A stretch of DNA of 64,000 nucleotides, from positions 2,029,001 to 2,093,000 of the forward strand of contig NZ_JAUSXC010000001.1 in NCBI RefSeq assembly GCF_030823405.1. Direction: 5' to 3'. A program made the translations under genes and the position numbers. The notes under the pieces are model-generated. The model did no database searches. It worked only from the letters and a program-made list of their open reading frames with translations, and was not told where the DNA came from. Shown here one piece after another: positions 60,257 to 64,000 of the stretch (position 1 is the stretch's first letter; each line of letters begins with the position of its first letter). Source of the DNA: Chryseobacterium ginsenosidimutans. Lineage in GTDB: Bacteria > Bacteroidota > Bacteroidia > Flavobacteriales > Weeksellaceae.

Positions 60257-61327
60257 TTATTTATTCTTAAGATTTTCAACAGCCAATTTAGCTATATCTT
60301 TTACGAGCTGGGTAGGAGAGTTGCAGTCGCAATTGCTGAATCCTACCACATAAATATCCTTACTTGGTATATAAACTGCCATAGATTTGAATCCGAAAAT
60401 GCTTCCACCGTGTTCACGGGTTGCGATTCCGTTGATATTTTTCAAATGCCATCCATAGCCATATTCTATTTCCTGACCGTTATTCAACTTGTATTTCGTA
60501 AAAGCTTTTGTCTCTTCTTTAGAACTTAATAATAGATTTTTATTTAAGGCATTTTGCCAAGCAAGCATATCATCTAAAGTCGACATCAATGAGCCTGAAG
60601 AGAAAGGAACACTGAAATTAATTATTGTTTTATTGACATACCCTGAACTTTTCTTGTGATAGCCGAACGCTCTGTTTTTTATAATTTTCCTGTCACTGGC
60701 GTAATAAGAATGACCCATTCCGGCTTTATCAAATATGTTTTTTTGGATAAAATCTTCATAACTTCCACCGGATGCCAACTCAATGATATCACCTAAAACC
60801 ACATATCCTGAATTGTTATAATCAAATTTTTCTCCCGGAGCGAAATCAACCGTTTCATTCTTGAAGAAATCCACCATCTGTTCCGGTGTCATTTCTTTTT
60901 GCGCAATGTCTGATAAGGCTTTCATTTTTGTAAAATCCTTGATTCCGGAAGTATGGATCAGCAAGTTATGAATCGTAATATTATTTCCGTTCGGATAGGA
61001 AGGAATGTATTTAGAAATAGGATCGCTGACTTTTAATTTTCCCTGTTCTTCCAATATCAGAATGGCAATTGCCGTAAACTGTTTGGTCATGGAACCGATC
61101 TGAAAGATACTGTTTGTATTTAACTTAGCATCCAATTCAAGATTGGCCATTCCGAAGGCTTTTTTATAAACAGGTTTACCTTTTTGAGCTATCAGAAAAA
61201 CGCCTCCCGGTCCATTGGCTTCTTTGAATTCGTTCTTGATTAAACTGTCTATTTTCTGATCCAGATGTTGAGCATTCGAAGTAATCGAAAGTAAAACAGT
61301 AAAACATAATAAAAATAATTTTTGCAT
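60257..61327 (-). CDS. Beta-lactamase-fold serine hydrolase
   Basis: A 356-residue exported protein (signal peptide about 1-20, ending SNAQ). S-x-x-K is in GSMTKQF (Ser 79, Lys 82), Y-x-N in YNNSGYVVLG, and the third motif is REHGGSIFG. With its two neighbours it forms a tandem array of related genes. A -7-like box TATCTTTG lies 17 nt upstream of the start. The array sits beside an M1 peptidase, suggesting peptide or cell-wall fragment processing, though esterase activity is possible. Confidence 0.88.
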   Translation of the reverse strand: MQKLFLLCFTVLLSITSNAQHLDQKIDSLIKNEFKEANGPGGVFLIAQKGKPVYKKAFGMANLELDAKLNTNSIFQIGSMTKQFTAIAILILEEQGKLKVSDPISKYIPSYPNGNNITIHNLLIHTSGIKDFTKMKALSDIAQKEMTPEQMVDFFKNETVDFAPGEKFDYNNSGYVVLGDIIELASGGSYEDFIQKNIFDKAGMGHSYYASDRKIIKNRAFGYHKKSSGYVNKTIINFSVPFSSGSLMSTLDDMLAWQNALNKNLLLSSKEETKAFTKYKLNNGQEIEYGYGWHLKNINGIATREHGGSIFGFKSMAVYIPSKDIYVVGFSNCDCNSPTQLVKDIAKLAVENLKNK

Positions 61328-61432
61328 GGTGATATATTTAATGCAAAGATATATTTTATTTTCAATACTATGTGATGCAAAGTAGTAAAATGTTTTAATA
61401 TTAGTTAATTGCTAGCATTAATATTTTTAAAG

Positions 61433-64000
61433 TTATTTTGACCTGAATAAAACATCAATTTTTCTTTTGACAGTTTCATTGGGACTTACCTTATAAAACT
61501 CTTTAAGCAAATCCAGAGAAGTAGGCTTTTTCGGATATTGATTGTGTAAAAGAAAATTTCTGAGGGCTTTATTGACCTTGTCTTCACCAATCAGGTCACA
61601 CAGTTTTACCATAATTACAGCACCTTTAGAATAGGAAACATGAGTGTTTTCGCCGGTAACTTTATACAACGGCTGGTTTTCAGATAAACCTTTTTCATTA
61701 TCATAAATTTGTTGATGGATTTCGATTCTTTCCATCATTTTTTCTTTTCCGTGCATCTTTTTGTAAAGCATCATTTCGGTGTACATCGCCAAGGTTTCTG
61801 TAAGCATCACCGCGCCTTCTCTCTCATCGGGGTCGATCTGGCTGTTTCCCCACCAAAGATGTGAAAGTTCATGTCCCGCAAGCTCATTGATGACATCCTG
61901 ATTTTGATCTGCATTAATATTAGCGTGAAAAAGCATATCTTCAGTCATAAAAATAGCCGATGGATAAGCCGTTGCTGCGAAACCTTTCGTAAAGGAAGAA
62001 ACTTCAGCAAAGTTGATGGTCTTAAATGGATACTTACCGAAATTTTGTGTACAGTAATCTAAAGTAAGTTTCGCATTTTCAATCAGATGGTTCACATTTT
62101 CCGAATGTTTTCTGTCATAATAAATATTGATTGCTATTCCTTTATAAATTGTGGTTTTTGTTTGATATTTTGCAGAAGAAACGGCAAAACGAAACGGGAT
62201 ATGACCAGCCTTGTATTGAAAATAATTTCTTTTATTTTTAGTATAATTTTTAATTAAATCTCCTGTTCCTACGGCAATCTGGTTTTTTTCTGTAGAAATG
62301 GTCATATCAAGATTGATGAAATCCTTCTTAAAAACTTCCGGAGCTTCTAACTTTTTTAATTCCGACTGTTTCCCCAATTTAAATTCTGCTCGTTTTTTTT
62401 CATCTTCAATTTCGTTATTTGCCTGATAACCAAACGTAGGATAATATCTGCTGATTCTCATAAAAGATCCGTTTTCTATGATGGAATTGAATGAATCGTG
62501 ACCATTAACTGCAAACCAACGATAGGAGATTTTAAAATCAAGACTGGCTGTTTCTCCAGGCTGTAAAGGCTGTTTTAAATAAATTTCGGTGACTTTCTGA
62601 TCTATTTTCTGTGATTCGGAATGCGTATTGAAAACGGCAGATTCTATTTTCAGATCCGGATGGAAATTAATTAAAACCTTATCAATTGTTTTATCCGTTT
62701 GGTTGACCAATTTGTATGTTCCGCTGATCTTATAAGAGTTTTCAGATGGATAAAGCTGAATTTCTGTGATCACATCTGTAATTGTAGGCTGCGGAAGATT
62801 TTCATAGTGTTTGAATTTCCGTTCGTATTGAGCCGATTGTATCATTTTTTTATCTTCATTTTTAGGAATATAACCTTTCATAAAAAGGCTTCCCGAAAAA
62901 GTTCCGATAGATAGTGCAATGACTGTGAAAATTATTTGTTTGACATTCCATTTTTTGGTTTTAATACGTTCATTAATCAGCCATAAAAAAGCAATCAGTC
63001 CAAACCCGAATAAAAGCCGTTCTGCAAAAGCCGACGCATATATTCCATATCCGTTGAAATCACTGTAAGCACCTTTGTAATCTGAGAAAATCCTTAGCAA
63101 GGGATACGAAATAACCTTCTTTGACATGGGTCCGGCGAAAGTGAAACCTGCAAGAACAGAAACTCCAAGAGCAACAAATCTGTTTTTGATATTATCATTT
63201 ATTAATAACATAAAAACTGAAAAAAGAATCAGTGGCAAAGTATTGAAAAGAACTATTCCCAAATAAGCACTCCAGTCGATGTGAAAATAGTTGTAAACAA
63301 GTTGGAATATTAATCCCTCCAAAATCAAAATGGCTGAAAGAAATATTAATAAAATAGAGGCGGAAAGAAAATGTCCGCTCAGCTTGCTTTTAGAAAAATA
63401 AGTGCTTTTTTCAATCAGTGAAAATCCCGATGAATAGCTTCTCCAATACAAATCGTTGATAAAATAAATGACGATCAGCATTCCAAACAAATGGAAGTTT
63501 TCCGAAATAGTGGTAGACATCAATCCTGAACTTGCATATTGCTGAGGAAGACGGATTCCTTTTTCGATTTCGGCATACATTTCCATTCCGACAAAAAATA
63601 ACAGCAATATAGAAACAGCTACGATAGTTATACTTTTAAAAAGGTAAATGAGATCGATCTTCGCAAACGACAAAACAGATTGTAGGTTAGCCTTACCTCC
63701 AAAAGCAGATGTTGCGGTTTTGAATTGTCCCAAAGTATTATGAAAAGAAACTCCTGTTATCTGATTTTTATTTTTGTTGTTACTTTTTTTGGGGGAAAAT
63801 GTAGAAAATGAAAATAATCTATAAGTCAATAACAAAAATAATGTTGAAATGATTATAAAAACTATTCTGTTGACTAATAGATATCCCGAAAACGGAACAA
63901 TCAATTCATTCTTCTGTTGAGCAGATAATGTTGTTGCTTCAAAAAAATAAGATGAGATTCCAAAAGGATCAATCAATGCTGCTACTTGCTGTGTCTCTAG
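61433..64000 (-). CDS. M1-family metallopeptidase fused to ABC-type membrane segments (N-terminus outside window)
   Basis: The open frame continues past the right edge, so the true start is not visible; 855 residues can be read. The first part has several hydrophobic helices like an ABC-2 permease (with LIDPFGISSYF near the edge). The C-terminal M1 domain (about 440-855) contains the zinc motif HELSHLWWGN, with a downstream Glu in LTETLAMYTEM. Such ABC permease/M1 fusions are known in Bacteroidota and may degrade peptides at the membrane. It may share transcription with the serine hydrolases, 105 nt downstream. Confidence 0.88.
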   Translation of the reverse strand, partial: LETQQVAALIDPFGISSYFFEATTLSAQQKNELIVPFSGYLLVNRIVFIIISTLFLLLTYRLFSFSTFSPKKSNNKNKNQITGVSFHNTLGQFKTATSAFGGKANLQSVLSFAKIDLIYLFKSITIVAVSILLLFFVGMEMYAEIEKGIRLPQQYASSGLMSTTISENFHLFGMLIVIYFINDLYWRSYSSGFSLIEKSTYFSKSKLSGHFLSASILLIFLSAILILEGLIFQLVYNYFHIDWSAYLGIVLFNTLPLILFSVFMLLINDNIKNRFVALGVSVLAGFTFAGPMSKKVISYPLLRIFSDYKGAYSDFNGYGIYASAFAERLLFGFGLIAFLWLINERIKTKKWNVKQIIFTVIALSIGTFSGSLFMKGYIPKNEDKKMIQSAQYERKFKHYENLPQPTITDVITEIQLYPSENSYKISGTYKLVNQTDKTIDKVLINFHPDLKIESAVFNTHSESQKIDQKVTEIYLKQPLQPGETASLDFKISYRWFAVNGHDSFNSIIENGSFMRISRYYPTFGYQANNEIEDEKKRAEFKLGKQSELKKLEAPEVFKKDFINLDMTISTEKNQIAVGTGDLIKNYTKNKRNYFQYKAGHIPFRFAVSSAKYQTKTTIYKGIAINIYYDRKHSENVNHLIENAKLTLDYCTQNFGKYPFKTINFAEVSSFTKGFAATAYPSAIFMTEDMLFHANINADQNQDVINELAGHELSHLWWGNSQIDPDEREGAVMLTETLAMYTEMMLYKKMHGKEKMMERIEIHQQIYDNEKGLSENQPLYKVTGENTHVSYSKGAVIMVKLCDLIGEDKVNKALRNFLLHNQYPKKPTSLDLLKEFYKVSPNETVKRKIDVLFRSK

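Noticed and set aside
1..64000. rRNA, tRNA or CRISPR features
   Set aside because: No cloverleaf-like segments, rRNA-like text or regularly spaced direct repeats were seen on either strand by reading; a covariance-model scan would be decisive.

Overview
The window looks like chromosome of a member of the Flavobacteriia, most likely Chryseobacterium or a close relative in the Weeksellaceae. This rests on low GC content, A-rich leaders without clear Shine-Dalgarno sequences, Bacteroidota-type promoters (TTG, then 17-23 nt, then TANNTTTG), Flavobacteria-typical families (TIGR03643/DUF2805, DUF2256, IS1595 transposase with a P63C partner) and many SPI or lipoprotein signal peptides. The species is not established. 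I see no rRNA, tRNA or CRISPR array.

Layout. 1-8 kb: housekeeping and stress genes (nitronate monooxygenase-like flavoprotein, HD phosphohydrolase, rhodanese, epoxyqueuosine reductase QueG, DUF2459 protein, SRPBCC protein plus photolyase) and an sdhC gene with no sdhA or sdhB beside it. 8.1-11.9 kb: a complete 3,766-bp IS1595-type element with 23-bp imperfect terminal inverted repeats and an exact 8-bp target duplication. Besides its transposase it carries a P63C-domain gene, a promoter followed by a pseudoknot-capable structured RNA, a membrane protein, a secreted protein and a small coiled-coil ORF. 12.6-19.4 kb: an operon that reads as a chaperone-usher-like fimbrial system: AraC regulator, three secreted subunits sharing a C-terminal signature, a PapD-like chaperone and a 935-residue barrel protein in the usher position. 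19.7-29.4 kb: a glycan-use cluster (NUDIX-fold regulator, TonB-dependent receptor, two GH3 enzymes, a secreted esterase) without SusC/SusD.

29.5-38.6 kb: a lipoprotein, a CocE/X-Pro-type hydrolase, and a six-gene TetR-AarF-DUF2256-TIGR03643-SDR-MarR operon divergent from ribA and a DUF2867-type SDR. Mirror-image promoters and a palindrome separate the two units. 38.7-52.6 kb: an electrophile/redox island with four AraC-type regulators, one HxlR regulator, quinone reductase, Old Yellow Enzyme, nitroreductase, NmrA-like, SDR and aldo-keto reductase genes, plus hydrolases, a cupin and an acetyltransferase. 52.9-64 kb: two small proteins of unknown function, an SNF2 helicase with a SWIM zinc motif, three tandem beta-lactamase-fold serine hydrolases, and an M1 metallopeptidase fused to ABC-type membrane segments that runs off the right edge.

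The two strongest candidates for something undescribed are the chaperone-usher-like operon, in a phylum where other pili are the studied type, and the structured RNA carried inside the transposable element.
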